Below are positions 53,294 through 62,248 of a DNA stretch of 64,000 nucleotides, piece by piece. Below the pieces are notes generated by a model that was not told the DNA's origin, ran no database searches, and was given only the letters and a program-made list of their open reading frames with translations. Both the position numbers and the translations under genes were made by a program. The stretch is from UBA1723 sp045641625. Lineage in GTDB: Bacteria; Bacteroidota; Bacteroidia; Bacteroidales; Paludibacteraceae. The number at the start of each line of letters is the position of its first letter. Position 1 is the stretch's first letter. The DNA lies in NCBI GenBank assembly GCA_045641625.1, contig JAZUHH010000012.1:20415-84414 (forward strand). Reading direction: 5' to 3'.

Positions 53294-54310
53294 ATGAATA
53301 AAGATATTTCCAGAGTAATGAAGAACTATATAAAGGTATTGGGACTATTGAGTGTTTCGGCACTCGGTTTGTGTAACTGCATGTCTGCAGAGGAGAGCAC
53401 TGCCGCTCAGCCGCTTGGTCAGAAGACTGCCTGCGCAGTGAATCCCCATCAAATTAATATCGCACCCAAAAAGCCCGCTAACATTGAGTTTTGCGGAGAG
53501 AAGCTTGAGTTGAAGAACTATTACATGAAGGAGCGTTTCGACCGAGAACTGATCTCGATGAGCTTCTACCATTCCAATGTGTTCCTGATGATAAAGAGGG
53601 CAAACAGGTATTTCCCTGTATTGGAGAGAATCTTGAGGGAAGAGGGTGTTCCTGATGATTTCAAGTACCTGGCAGCTATAGAAAGTTCTCTTGACCAGCG
53701 TGCGGTAAGCCCTACGGGAGCTGCGGGAATGTGGCAGATTATGCCGGAAGTGGGCAAGGAGCTTGGTCTTGTCGTAGCAGGCGATGTTGACGAGAGGTAC
53801 AATATAGAGAAGGCAACACGTGCGGCTTGTGCGCATTTGAAGGCAACCTATGCCTATACTAAGAGTTGGACTTTGGCCGCTGCCGCATACAACACGGGCC
53901 GAGCAAGAGTCCTAAGGCAGATAGAGGCGCAGCAGACAAACAACTTCTTTGACATGCAGTTCTCTGAGGAGACAAACAGATATGTGTATAGAATATTGTT
54001 AGCGAAGTATGTGCTTGAGGATCCAAGCCGAATAGGTTTCTATATGAGCCGCGAGGATTTGTACTATCCCATAGAGACTACTCCGGTTGTTGTAGATACT
54101 GCGATTCCGAACCTTACAGACTTTGCAAAGCAGTATGGCATCACACTTCAGTTGTTGAAGGATTCAAATGCATGGTTGAGGGACAACAAACTTGTCAAGC
54201 GACAGGGCAAGTCCTTTACTATCGCTGTGCCAAACAAGGAAAAACTGAATTTGACGACAGAGGAGATTCCTGTGTATAACGAGAAGTGGATTCAGTGTGT
54301 GCCAGAATGA
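53294..54310 (+). CDS. Lytic transglycosylase, SLT family (MltD-like)
   Basis: A 338-residue envelope enzyme that cleaves the MurNAc-GlcNAc bond of peptidoglycan with anhydro-ring formation. Catalytic Glu in LAAIESSLDQ (near residue 130), followed by GAAGMWQIMP and AAAAYNTGRARV, all standard SLT motifs. The N-terminal signal has Cys in LGLCNC, so it may be a lipoprotein; an in-frame ATG at 53318 would give a tidier signal. The C-terminal region (NLTDFAKQYGITLQLLKDSNAWL) looks like a LysM-type domain. Confidence 0.87.
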   Translation: MNKDISRVMKNYIKVLGLLSVSALGLCNCMSAEESTAAQPLGQKTACAVNPHQINIAPKKPANIEFCGEKLELKNYYMKERFDRELISMSFYHSNVFLMIKRANRYFPVLERILREEGVPDDFKYLAAIESSLDQRAVSPTGAAGMWQIMPEVGKELGLVVAGDVDERYNIEKATRAACAHLKATYAYTKSWTLAAAAYNTGRARVLRQIEAQQTNNFFDMQFSEETNRYVYRILLAKYVLEDPSRIGFYMSREDLYYPIETTPVVVDTAIPNLTDFAKQYGITLQLLKDSNAWLRDNKLVKRQGKSFTIAVPNKEKLNLTTEEIPVYNEKWIQCVPE

Positions 54311-54336
54311 TTAGTTGATAGTTCACAAAACAGATT

Positions 54337-54822
54337 ATGATGAATTGTATTGTAATGTCCTTCTTGATAAAGTCTCTTCAAGACTTGGATTTGCTGCCAT
54401 TAATCATGTTTGCTGTATTATGCATAGGTGGAATAGTTTTTTTTGCCATGCATGTTAGTAAATTGAATGCAGATGCAAAGAATGTGATGGCAGAGAACGA
54501 ATACGGAAACTGGAAAACTAAGAGTCAAAATAGGTTATTTGTATTTGTGTCTTTGCTTCTAGTTCTATTATTTACTCGTTTCTTTTTATACGTGTTAGTG
54601 TTTCTAATTTTCGCTTTTGCTATATTCGTCTTTAAGGGACATTCCGGATTAGCTATATTGATTGCATCTGCCTTTGTGTTAGGTTTGATGACTTTGATAT
54701 TTTTTGTAGTATATAGATGGGAGGTTTCCAACTTGCATTATAAGAAGTATCCCATACGTTTGGCTCTTACTTTGTTGGCGTTTTTATGCTGTTATGTTGG
54801 AGCAATCGCTTTTGCCGGATAG
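54337..54822 (+). CDS. Small multi-pass membrane protein
   Basis: A 161-residue protein with about four membrane helices (near 18-40, 68-98, 102-125, 140-160) and one short soluble loop (LNADAKNVMAENEYGNWK). AT-rich. It lies 26 bases after the lytic transglycosylase and may share its transcript. No family recognised. Confidence 0.62.
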   Translation: MMNCIVMSFLIKSLQDLDLLPLIMFAVLCIGGIVFFAMHVSKLNADAKNVMAENEYGNWKTKSQNRLFVFVSLLLVLLFTRFFLYVLVFLIFAFAIFVFKGHSGLAILIASAFVLGLMTLIFFVVYRWEVSNLHYKKYPIRLALTLLAFLCCYVGAIAFAG

Positions 54823-54891
54823 GGAATAGAATATGCTTTTCTTGAAACTGAGGACGTGTGATTTAAGACAGACTATTAAAATGGCTAATAT

Positions 54892-55335
54892 ATGATTTTA
54901 GATAGACTTACTAACGCAGAACAATACTATTCGTTGAATCCTCATTTTAAGGAGGTCTTCGAATATATCAAGACTATAGATCTTGTGAATTGCAGGGAGC
55001 ACCGTCTTGTGCTTTCCGATGACGTATATATTAATATCGACAATCCGACTTTGCGTCCCAAGTGCGAGGCAACTCCGGAGGTTCACAACAAGTATATTGA
55101 CATTCAGATTCCTTTGGTTGGAGAGGAATTGGTCGGTGTGATGAGCAGGGAGGACTGCCACATCGTGCTTCGCAGAGATGATGAGAAGGACTTTATCATT
55201 TACAAGGAGCTGCCTGAAAACTTCTTTAGACTGACTCCAAAGGATTTCGTGATATTCTTTCCGAATGATGCGCATGCCCCTATCGTAGGAGAAGGCACAG
55301 AGAAGAAGATAGTCGTGAAAATTAAAGTTAAATAG
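54892..55335 (+). CDS. YhcH/YjgK/YiaL family protein
   Basis: A 147-residue cupin-like protein. The family pattern is clear: HNKYIDIQIPLVGEE, then LTPKDFVIFFPNDAHAP and KKIVVKIKVK at the end. Metal-binding residues would be His and Glu in EVHNKYIDIQ and His in DAHAP. Members (NanQ, EbgC) act on sugars such as N-acyl mannosamine anomers in sialic-acid or galactoside use. Thirteen bases separate it from pcm. Confidence 0.88.
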   Translation: MILDRLTNAEQYYSLNPHFKEVFEYIKTIDLVNCREHRLVLSDDVYINIDNPTLRPKCEATPEVHNKYIDIQIPLVGEELVGVMSREDCHIVLRRDDEKDFIIYKELPENFFRLTPKDFVIFFPNDAHAPIVGEGTEKKIVVKIKVK

Positions 55336-55348
55336 CAAGGTTACACAG

Positions 55349-55993
55349 ATGGAAGATCCCAAATTTCCTGCAAGAAGAAGAAAGATGGTGGAGGAATTGA
55401 GCAGGAATCCGCTCAATTTTGATCCCGCTGTGCTTGAGGCCATAGGAAAAGTTCCCCGCCAGTATTTCTGTGATCCGGCAACTTATTCCGAACGTGCCTA
55501 TATGGACATAACAATCCCTATTTTGGCCGACCAGACTTTGTCCCAGCCTTCGACAGTTGCAAGGGAGATGTCTCTGCTGGAGCTGAAGCGAGGCGAAAAG
55601 ATTCTGGAGATTGGCACAGGAAGCGGGTATCAGACTGCCTGTCTGTATGCTTTCGGTCTGGAGATTCATTCTATCGAAAGACAGACTGCCTTGTTCAATC
55701 AGACAAGCAAGATTTTCAAGGTGTTGGGTATAAACGTGCATAATGTGTGCGGAGACGGGTACTTGGGAATGCCTGAAGCGGCACCTTTCGACAAGATACT
55801 TGTAACTGCTGCGGCACAGGGGTTCCCAGGTTTGCTGGTTTCCCAACTGAAGGTCGGAGGCATTATGGTAACTCCGATAGAGCAGAATGGTGAGTGTTTC
55901 TATTACAAGATTGTAAGAAGGAACGAAACAGAATACGATGTTACCAAATACGAGGCATGCAGATTTGTTCCGATGCTCCAGGGTATTAACTAA
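55349..55993 (+). CDS. pcm: Protein-L-isoaspartate O-methyltransferase
   Basis: Repairs isoaspartyl residues in aged proteins using S-adenosylmethionine. The 214-residue length is normal. SAM motif I is ILEIGTGSGYQTA, with ADQTLSQPSTVA before it (the substrate loop QTxSQP) and FDKILVTAAAQGFPG after it. Cytoplasmic. Starts an apparent run of closely packed genes through to MoxR. Confidence 0.93.
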   Translation: MEDPKFPARRRKMVEELSRNPLNFDPAVLEAIGKVPRQYFCDPATYSERAYMDITIPILADQTLSQPSTVAREMSLLELKRGEKILEIGTGSGYQTACLYAFGLEIHSIERQTALFNQTSKIFKVLGINVHNVCGDGYLGMPEAAPFDKILVTAAAQGFPGLLVSQLKVGGIMVTPIEQNGECFYYKIVRRNETEYDVTKYEACRFVPMLQGIN

Positions 55994-55997
55994 TGTT

Positions 55998-56708
55998 ATG
56001 AAGAAGAAAAGAGAAGATCAAATAGAGATTACGACAGGAGAGTATGTGAATTTGCATTACACTTGCGCTCAGCCCGGCACGCGCGTGTTCGCGGTGGTCA
56101 TTGACTGGTTTGTGTCGTGTTTCATGTTCTATGGAGGATTAGAAATTGATCCTATCAGATCAATTCCTTATCCCCTCAGGGATTATATAGTTGTTATGAT
56201 AATACTGTTCATCTATATGTTCCACTTTTTGTGCGAGTATTTCTTTAGCGGGAAGACCATAGGAAAAACTTTGATGAAGATAAAGGTGATTAACGACGAG
56301 TGTACTTCTCCTGATTTCCTTCAGTGTTTTCTTAGATTCATATTGTTCTTTCCCGTAGATTTTTTTGCCGGTTTGTTCTTTATGTCCAAGAAAAACCAAA
56401 GGTTGGGAGATCTTGCTTCCGGCTGCTATGTGGTGTTTGATAACGGATACAAGGACACCAAGATTGACTTGGACAAAGATTTCCCTTATGCCAAGGACGG
56501 TTATACAGTTACGTATCCTTTTGCGGCAAACTTCACCAAAGAGGAGATTATTTCCATTCAGAAGATTATTTACAATAGCCGATACAAAAGCCTGAAGAAC
56601 GAGATCTGCAAGAGAATTATGCGAAAGTTCCCCAATGAGAAGTTCTGGGGCACACAGGATATGTGGCTAAAGAAATTAGTTATGGACTACCACTATTTGA
56701 AGAAATAA
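55998..56708 (+). CDS. RDD family membrane protein
   Basis: A 236-residue protein with about three hydrophobic segments. RDD features: PGTRVFAVVIDWFV in the first helix (Arg and Asp), SGKTIGKTLMKIKV, and NQRLGDLASGCYVV. A soluble C-terminal part of about 80 residues follows. ATG 55998 is four bases after the pcm stop; the longer frame from 55938 overlaps pcm and is not used. Part of the MoxR-linked module. Confidence 0.87.
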   Translation: MKKKREDQIEITTGEYVNLHYTCAQPGTRVFAVVIDWFVSCFMFYGGLEIDPIRSIPYPLRDYIVVMIILFIYMFHFLCEYFFSGKTIGKTLMKIKVINDECTSPDFLQCFLRFILFFPVDFFAGLFFMSKKNQRLGDLASGCYVVFDNGYKDTKIDLDKDFPYAKDGYTVTYPFAANFTKEEIISIQKIIYNSRYKSLKNEICKRIMRKFPNEKFWGTQDMWLKKLVMDYHYLKK

Positions 56709-56712
56709 GAAT

Positions 56713-57690
56713 ATGAGAGAGGTAGATTTTATAAGGGAGAATAAGGAGAAATGGCAAGAGTATGACGAGGTGTCAAAAAGTAAGAATGCTCCGGTAGAGA
56801 CTTACACCAACGCCTATCACGATCTGCTTGCCGACTTGGCGTATGCAAACACGAAGTATCCCGATTCCCGAATACGCATTTATTTGTCCAATGTTGCCAA
56901 GAAGCTGCACGAGAAGATCTATACTCCCGACAAGTTCAGCTGGTCAACTATCAAGAGGCTGTTTTCATACGAGGTGCCTTACCTTGTGGTAAAGCACAGG
57001 AAGGAGTATATTCTTACGAGTGTGACATTCATCCTGTTTGTGATTCTTGGTGTTATACTCCAGCTTCAGGATATAGATGCTTGTCGTGAAATTTTGGGAA
57101 GCCACTATGTAGATGAAACAATTAAGAGTATTGAAGCGGGTGAGCCTTGTGCAGTATATGGTCGTGACGGCGAGTTTCAAACGTTTTTTCATGTGACGTT
57201 GAATAACCTGTTGGTTTGCCTGAGGATGTATTCTTCTGGTCTCTTTCCTTTTGTAGGACCTCTCAGGTTCATTTCTGTTAATGGTATTATGCTTGGCGAA
57301 TTTCAGACATTCTTCTTTCAGTACGGTGCAGGCTTCGAGTCTATGACATCCATTTGGATTCACGGAAGTTTGGAGATACCTACGATACTGATAGAGGCAA
57401 CAGCTGCCATTATCCTGAGCCACAGCATAGTTTTTCCAGGTTCGTATTCCAGATGGGAGTCCATCAAGCGCGGAGGAGTCGAGTCAATGAAGGTTTTGTT
57501 GTCAGCACTTCCTGTGATTGTGATTGCAGGTTTCATGGAAGGCTATATTGCTAGAAGAAGTTATGACCCGCTTATTGTGAGACTGCTTATTATTTTTACT
57601 TTGTTTTCTGCTTGGCTGTACTATTATGTGTACCTGCCTATGCAGATATACAAGAGAAACAAGGAGACTGAAGAATTTTTGAAGAAATGA
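56713..57690 (+). CDS. Stage II sporulation protein M family (DUF95) membrane protein
   Basis: A 325-residue protein with a soluble N-terminal helical part (1-100) and about six membrane helices. The family hallmark WIHGSLEIPTILIEATAAIIL (near residue 215) is present. In non-spore-formers this family accompanies RDD and MoxR genes rather than sporulation. Four bases after the RDD gene; its stop overlaps the next ATG (ATGA). Confidence 0.88.
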   Translation: MREVDFIRENKEKWQEYDEVSKSKNAPVETYTNAYHDLLADLAYANTKYPDSRIRIYLSNVAKKLHEKIYTPDKFSWSTIKRLFSYEVPYLVVKHRKEYILTSVTFILFVILGVILQLQDIDACREILGSHYVDETIKSIEAGEPCAVYGRDGEFQTFFHVTLNNLLVCLRMYSSGLFPFVGPLRFISVNGIMLGEFQTFFFQYGAGFESMTSIWIHGSLEIPTILIEATAAIILSHSIVFPGSYSRWESIKRGGVESMKVLLSALPVIVIAGFMEGYIARRSYDPLIVRLLIIFTLFSAWLYYYVYLPMQIYKRNKETEEFLKK

Positions 57691-58370
57691 ATATGAGGAA
57701 TATAGTATATATCATTCTTTGTGCGATTTCTGTTGTTTGTGCTTCTTGTTCAGGAGACAAGCCAACTCAACAGCAAAAAGAGACGTCGTCACTCTACACA
57801 AAAGAGGCTGTAGAGTATATTGATCACTTGGGCGAATACTCGACAAAAGATATGAAGAAGTATCAATATGAATCATCTGCCTCATATAATTTTTTGAGTG
57901 ATCTCGCAAATTTTATTTCTAGTATGGGCTTTCTGTTCAAGATTTTGTTCATACTGATTATATGCGTGGTTTTGGTGCTGTTGGTATTGAACTTCAAAAG
58001 AAGCAGAAGTTCTAACAGCAAAAATAAGACAGTAAATGGAAGTGCCACGGCAGAACTTCTTGACACGATCTATGGTCATGATTGGGCTAGAGAGATAGAA
58101 CAGGCAAAGGCAGAAGGAGAGTGGGGTAAGGCTATCATGCTTGTTTACCTTAATTGTCTCTATAATTTGGATTCAAAGAGCCTTATAACATGGAAGGACA
58201 GTAAAACTCCGACTGAGTATTACTATGAGTTGAAAGCTGACAAGTATCGTAAGCCGCTATACAACCTTACCATGTTATATTTTCGTGCCAGATATGCTGA
58301 TGTGGTTGCCGATGAGAGTATGTTTAATTCTGCAATGCAGGAACAAAAAAGAATAGGAAATGAAAACTAG
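57687..58370 (+). CDS. DUF4129 domain lipoprotein
   Basis: A 227-residue protein with a lipobox-like VCASCSGDK (Cys about 20-21), a membrane helix near 83-103, and a cytoplasmic-type C-terminal DUF4129 domain (WAREIEQAKAEGEWGKAIMLVYLN, then TPTEYYYEL and LTMLYFRARYADV). DUF4129 proteins occur in MoxR operons. Overlaps both neighbours. Confidence 0.82.
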   Translation: MNMRNIVYIILCAISVVCASCSGDKPTQQQKETSSLYTKEAVEYIDHLGEYSTKDMKKYQYESSASYNFLSDLANFISSMGFLFKILFILIICVVLVLLVLNFKRSRSSNSKNKTVNGSATAELLDTIYGHDWAREIEQAKAEGEWGKAIMLVYLNCLYNLDSKSLITWKDSKTPTEYYYELKADKYRKPLYNLTMLYFRARYADVVADESMFNSAMQEQKRIGNEN

Positions 58371-59964
58371 GAAATACATATATATTATAGTATCTTTCTT
58401 GCTTCTTCTTTGTTCGTGTAAAGAAAAAGACAAGAAGCAGGACATAAATTTAGGAATTTCTTTTGGATGCTATTGTGATTTTCGTAATGCTAAATATCCA
58501 TTGCAACTAGGTAATTTTGTCCGCTTGTGTAACCGTAACGAGATACAGACAGAAGGAGGTCCTGCGAATTATAGTTATTGGCTACCGATCGACACATTCC
58601 TTGACAATGTAAAAGTTGAGGATGCCGGTATGGACGACGTGGTTGATGAATTCGATTTTAATATTATTGAAAGTGATTCCGTAATCTATATTGAAGGTGC
58701 AGTTATAGATGGAGAAGAAATCGTTGATGTCGCCGACTCTGCAGAATCTCATGAGGAAGATATCATTGACGTGAATAGCGTTAAAAAGGTTGAAAGTCAC
58801 TACTATGACACATGCAAAAATGTCTTTGTCATTTGTGCAGAAAATTTGGATATCTGTACGATTACAGACACTTTCAGATCTAATGTGTTGTCCCGTCGTG
58901 TCTCTGTGCAAGGATTCAATACCATTTTGGTGTCGGAAAGCTTTATCTTTGATGGAAATAGTGTTCCATTGAGGGGAAGAAAGTTTAATTTGGATTCCTA
59001 TGTGCAAGAGGCTAAGGAAGATCATTATGAAACAAATAAACTAGAGATTGATGGCAAGGAATACCAGGTCTATTCCCAGTTTAGTGGAGTATTCTTTCCC
59101 CCTTCAACAATCGAAAGGATACAGAACCATTTGGAGTCTTTGGGCGGCAACCCCAAGTACGTTTCTTCATGTTGTGATGTTGAAGGCAACAAAATTGACT
59201 GTCAGTTCGTATTTGACAACGGAGCTTCTATCACTTTTGTTTCAGCCCCGTATCTTTTTACTAATGCCAGTATAGTGAGTGCCAAGGGTACTAATTCGGA
59301 AATCAGCATGAGGCTGTTAATGCATGGTTTTAATGTATCTTCTCTTAGAGACATTCATTCATTTGCTTTCTATAATAAGGTAAGTGGTGAAGATGTCCTA
59401 TATAAGGCAGATATTGACCCATCAAAAAAGAAGTATCGTGATGAAGTCCAAAGTAAGGCAAGGACAAAGGATGACGTAAGCGAAATAGGAGATACCTATT
59501 GGGATATAGTCAAGTATATAGCACGAAACATGTGGCCTTATCTGCTATTGCTTCTGCCTTTCGTATTGAAGCGAAGACATAGGGCAATTCCTGTTATGGA
59601 TTTCTACAAGAACAAGACTAAGGATTATGTCAAGCGTGTCGGTGTCCTTTATTTCAAAGAGGGAAACTGGCAATTGATCTTGCGCAAGAAGATAACATTC
59701 TTTACCTTTGATATGGCTGAGAAGTTTGGCATAGACATTTCTTCTGAGAATCCTGCAGACATCGAGGCGAATGCGAATGTACTTGCCCGTTCAACAAAAC
59801 TTGACGAGCGTAAGATGGTCAATCTGATCAAGATGCTGAACAATTACAGGTATGGTGATAAGCGGCAGTTGGTTAATGAAAATATATTCAATTCAGTTTG
59901 TGCCGATATAAATGAGGTTCAGTTGAGTTTATTAAATAATAAAGAAAGGAATAAAAAGAATTAG
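58360..59964 (+). CDS. DUF4350-like membrane-anchored protein of the MoxR module
   Basis: A 534-residue protein with a lipoprotein-type signal (LLLLCSCKEK), a large extracytoplasmic part (about 25-380), one membrane helix (WPYLLLLLPFVLK near 395-405) and a cytoplasmic tail. The position between DUF4129 and MoxR and this layout match DUF4350 proteins of such operons, but the sequence is diverged, with an acidic insertion (about 85-140). The ATG overlaps the DUF4129 gene by 11 bases. Function unknown; likely a partner of MoxR. Confidence 0.68.
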   Translation: MKTRKYIYIIVSFLLLLCSCKEKDKKQDINLGISFGCYCDFRNAKYPLQLGNFVRLCNRNEIQTEGGPANYSYWLPIDTFLDNVKVEDAGMDDVVDEFDFNIIESDSVIYIEGAVIDGEEIVDVADSAESHEEDIIDVNSVKKVESHYYDTCKNVFVICAENLDICTITDTFRSNVLSRRVSVQGFNTILVSESFIFDGNSVPLRGRKFNLDSYVQEAKEDHYETNKLEIDGKEYQVYSQFSGVFFPPSTIERIQNHLESLGGNPKYVSSCCDVEGNKIDCQFVFDNGASITFVSAPYLFTNASIVSAKGTNSEISMRLLMHGFNVSSLRDIHSFAFYNKVSGEDVLYKADIDPSKKKYRDEVQSKARTKDDVSEIGDTYWDIVKYIARNMWPYLLLLLPFVLKRRHRAIPVMDFYKNKTKDYVKRVGVLYFKEGNWQLILRKKITFFTFDMAEKFGIDISSENPADIEANANVLARSTKLDERKMVNLIKMLNNYRYGDKRQLVNENIFNSVCADINEVQLSLLNNKERNKKN

Positions 59965-59966
59965 AT

Positions 59967-60968
59967 ATGGAAGATAATCAAGGTGTAGTAAATGCTTCGG
60001 AGAATACAGTAGCTAATTTCTCGGAGAATACATATTCCGACAAGATGCAGCAGATGCGCTCTGTGATATCGAGCGTTGTTTTTGGTCAGGAAAAGACTAT
60101 TGATCTTTTGCTTACAGCTGTTTTGGCCGGAGGTCATGTGCTTATCGAAGGAGTTCCAGGTGTTGCCAAGACTTTGTCGGCGCGTCTGATTGCAAAGCTG
60201 ATTGACGCCCAGTTCTCTAGAATTCAGTTTACTTCGGACATCATGCCGAGCGATGTGCTTGGAACAAACGTCTTTAACATGGGAACTAATGCGTTCGAGC
60301 TGCACAAAGGACCTGCTTTTGGTGACATTATCCTTGTCGATGAGATCAATCGTGCTCCTGCCAAGACTCAGTCCGCTTTGTTCGAGGTTATGGAGGAGCG
60401 TCAGGCAACCATAGACGGAGTCTGCTATCCTTTCGGAAACATCTATACGGTGTTTGCAACTCAAAACCCTATCGAGCAGGAGGGAACCTACCGCTTGCCT
60501 GAGGCGCAGATGGACCGATTCATGTTCAAGATAAATGTAGATTATCCGAGCAAATACGCCGAGCTTCAGGTTCTAATGGCTCATAACGTATCTTCGGAAT
60601 ACAACAAGCTTGCAAACATTAACCCTATCCTTACAAAGGACGACGTTTTGTCTTTGCGCGAGCAGGCAGGAAAGGTTTTCGTGGACGAGAAACTGATGAC
60701 CTATATAGTGGACCTTATTGCAGAGACAAGAACTGACGCTATGGTTTATGTGGCAGCATCGCCTCGTGCTTCGTTGTCTTTGCTTAACGCTGCCAAGGCT
60801 TATGCCTTGATTCAGGGAAGAAACTATGTTATTCCAGATGATGTCAAGACTTTGGTTTATCCTGTTCTTTGCCATCGTATTTCCCTTACAGCAGAGGCTG
60901 AGATGAATGGAGTTGCTGTGTCGAAGGTTATTGCAGCAATCATTGACAGAGTACAGGTTCCTAAATGA
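59967..60968 (+). CDS. MoxR family AAA+ ATPase
   Basis: A 333-residue cytoplasmic AAA+ chaperone-like ATPase. Walker A is GVPGVAKT (62-69), Walker B IILVDE (Asp125, Glu126), then RAPAKTQSALFEVMEERQ, sensor ATQNPIEQEGTYRLPEAQ and DRFMFKI; the C-terminal lid has ASPRASLSL. MoxR proteins act with DUF58/vWA proteins in envelope stress and maturation. Last gene of the module and starts two bases after its neighbour. The DUF58 partner is at 21710. Confidence 0.95.
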   Translation: MEDNQGVVNASENTVANFSENTYSDKMQQMRSVISSVVFGQEKTIDLLLTAVLAGGHVLIEGVPGVAKTLSARLIAKLIDAQFSRIQFTSDIMPSDVLGTNVFNMGTNAFELHKGPAFGDIILVDEINRAPAKTQSALFEVMEERQATIDGVCYPFGNIYTVFATQNPIEQEGTYRLPEAQMDRFMFKINVDYPSKYAELQVLMAHNVSSEYNKLANINPILTKDDVLSLREQAGKVFVDEKLMTYIVDLIAETRTDAMVYVAASPRASLSLLNAAKAYALIQGRNYVIPDDVKTLVYPVLCHRISLTAEAEMNGVAVSKVIAAIIDRVQVPK

Positions 60969-61002
60969 TGTACTTAATAGTTTAAGTTAATAATGTACTG
61001 AA

Positions 61003-61041
61003 AATAGAAGTGTTCGTATATTTGAACACTTCTATTTTTAT
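61003..61041 (+). terminator. Terminator of the MoxR module
   Basis: TAGAAGTGTTC / GAACACTTCTA stem followed by TTTTTA. Confidence 0.8.
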
Positions 61042-61048
61042 AGTTTTG
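61041..61048 (+). promoter_or_regulatory. -7 element for the 61075 gene
   Basis: TAGTTTTG directly after the terminator, with TTTG at 61021-61024; the spacing of 16 is short. Confidence 0.4.
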
Positions 61049-61074
61049 TCTCACTGTTCAATATAAATTTATAA

Positions 61075-61656
61075 ATGGGTCTGTTCTTATTGTTCGTGAT
61101 GTTGTGTTTTACACTTCCTTTGTTGGGTGTAATACTTTATATAATAGCCTCTTATTTCAAAAAAAGTAAGGGAAAGAATGTTAAGCGTAATTGTATTATA
61201 ATATTTGCGTTCGTTTTCAATCTACAGTTAGCTTATTATATATGTTCCACTGAGGTAGAAAGTTACTACGGATTGTATGATGATAATTGGGAGGTTATGT
61301 CCGTATCAAACGAATACGGACAGTTTGAAAATATTGATGGACAAGTATATGTAAAAACACACAATATGAGTTTTGAACCTTCTTACGAATATAGAGTTAA
61401 GGAATGTGAAAATAATGTTGTCTTAATTTCAGATTCGGGATGCTATAAAATTGATAATACAGGTTTTTCGTCGCTCATAGATTGTGATAAAGATTATCTT
61501 GATAGTTCTATTAAAGCTTCAAATTATTGTTCAAAGGAATTTTGGCGGATTCATAATGATAATAATCTTTATGTCATAAAATCGGTGATAGCTCTGCTTA
61601 TTGCATTATTAGTAACATTTGTCGAGTATTTCATTTATAAAAAAATTAGGCACTAA
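61075..61656 (+). CDS. Membrane protein of unknown function
   Basis: A 193-residue protein with hydrophobic helices near 3-28, 40-58 and 167-186. Between the second and third lies a soluble Cys- and Tyr-containing domain (TEVESYYGLYDDNWEV, VLISDSGCYKIDNTGF). Clearly more AT-rich than its neighbours. No family recognised. Stands alone after the MoxR terminator. Confidence 0.62.
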   Translation: MGLFLLFVMLCFTLPLLGVILYIIASYFKKSKGKNVKRNCIIIFAFVFNLQLAYYICSTEVESYYGLYDDNWEVMSVSNEYGQFENIDGQVYVKTHNMSFEPSYEYRVKECENNVVLISDSGCYKIDNTGFSSLIDCDKDYLDSSIKASNYCSKEFWRIHNDNNLYVIKSVIALLIALLVTFVEYFIYKKIRH

Positions 61657-61699
61657 TACTGGTGTTGTAATGTTTGTTTTGATTTTTCTGCAATAAAAT

Positions 61700-61733
61700 T
61701 TTGTTTCTAACCATTTTTTTTTTTTTAGTTTTG
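61700..61733 (+). promoter_or_regulatory. Promoter with a 13-T spacer tract
   Basis: TTTG at 61700-61703 and TAGTTTTG at 61726-61733 with a 22-base spacer. The spacer contains an uninterrupted run of 13 T (61714-61726) that abuts the -7 element. Slippage there would change the spacing. Confidence 0.55.
61714..61726 (+). repeat. Poly-T tract (13 T)
   Basis: Uninterrupted 13-base homopolymer within a promoter spacer; the only such long single-base run I noticed in the window. Confidence 0.8.
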
Positions 61734-61767
61734 CTTCGTTTTCTAAAATCAGGACAAATATTAGTAC

Positions 61768-62232
61768 ATGAAACACAAACTTTTAGCTACAATTTCATTA
61801 TTATGTTCGGCTTGTGGCATATTTGCTACAGAGAACTATATGACAGTAGAGTTGAAGAACGGAGATTTGTATTCGTTTCTTTTGGCTGACAAGCCAGTCG
61901 TGACATACAATGAAGCAAATCTTGTGATCAACAGCAATGACAAGACAAGCTATGCAATTTCGGGTGTAAAGAACTATCATTTTACCAAGTCGGATGCCAC
62001 ATCACTCGAAACAGTGAACAGTTTTTTGAGAATCGTCAATATTGATGACAAGACAGTTGAGGTGCAGAATGCAAAGCCTATGTTACAGGTAACACTTACT
62101 TCGACAAGTGGTGTGCAGATTTTGTCATCTTGTGCCGGTTCTGATGGCAGAGTGGTTGTAAAGTTGCCGGAAAGCAAAGGTGTCTATCTTTTGTCTGTCG
62201 GTGACCAGTCTTTCAAAGTCATAAGGAAATAA
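61768..62232 (+). CDS. Short secreted protein with T9SS-like C-terminus
   Basis: A 154-residue protein with a signal peptide (MKHKLLATISLLCSACGIFA). A short module YMTVELKNGDLYSFLLADKPVVTY follows, resembling the KDG modules of the next gene and of the 23187 hydrolase. The C-terminal about 75 residues look like a type A T9SS sorting domain: LQVTLTSTSGVQILSS, GRVVVKLPESKGVYLLSVGDQSFKVIRK. There is almost nothing between module and sorting domain, so it may be a minimal surface protein. The next gene starts 16 bases downstream. Confidence 0.72.
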   Translation: MKHKLLATISLLCSACGIFATENYMTVELKNGDLYSFLLADKPVVTYNEANLVINSNDKTSYAISGVKNYHFTKSDATSLETVNSFLRIVNIDDKTVEVQNAKPMLQVTLTSTSGVQILSSCAGSDGRVVVKLPESKGVYLLSVGDQSFKVIRK

Positions 62233-62248
62233 TAAATAAGGAATAATT

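Noticed and set aside
56713..57690. SpoIIM homologue as evidence of sporulation
   Set aside because: In Bacteroidota this family belongs to RDD/MoxR operons; no other sporulation gene is present.
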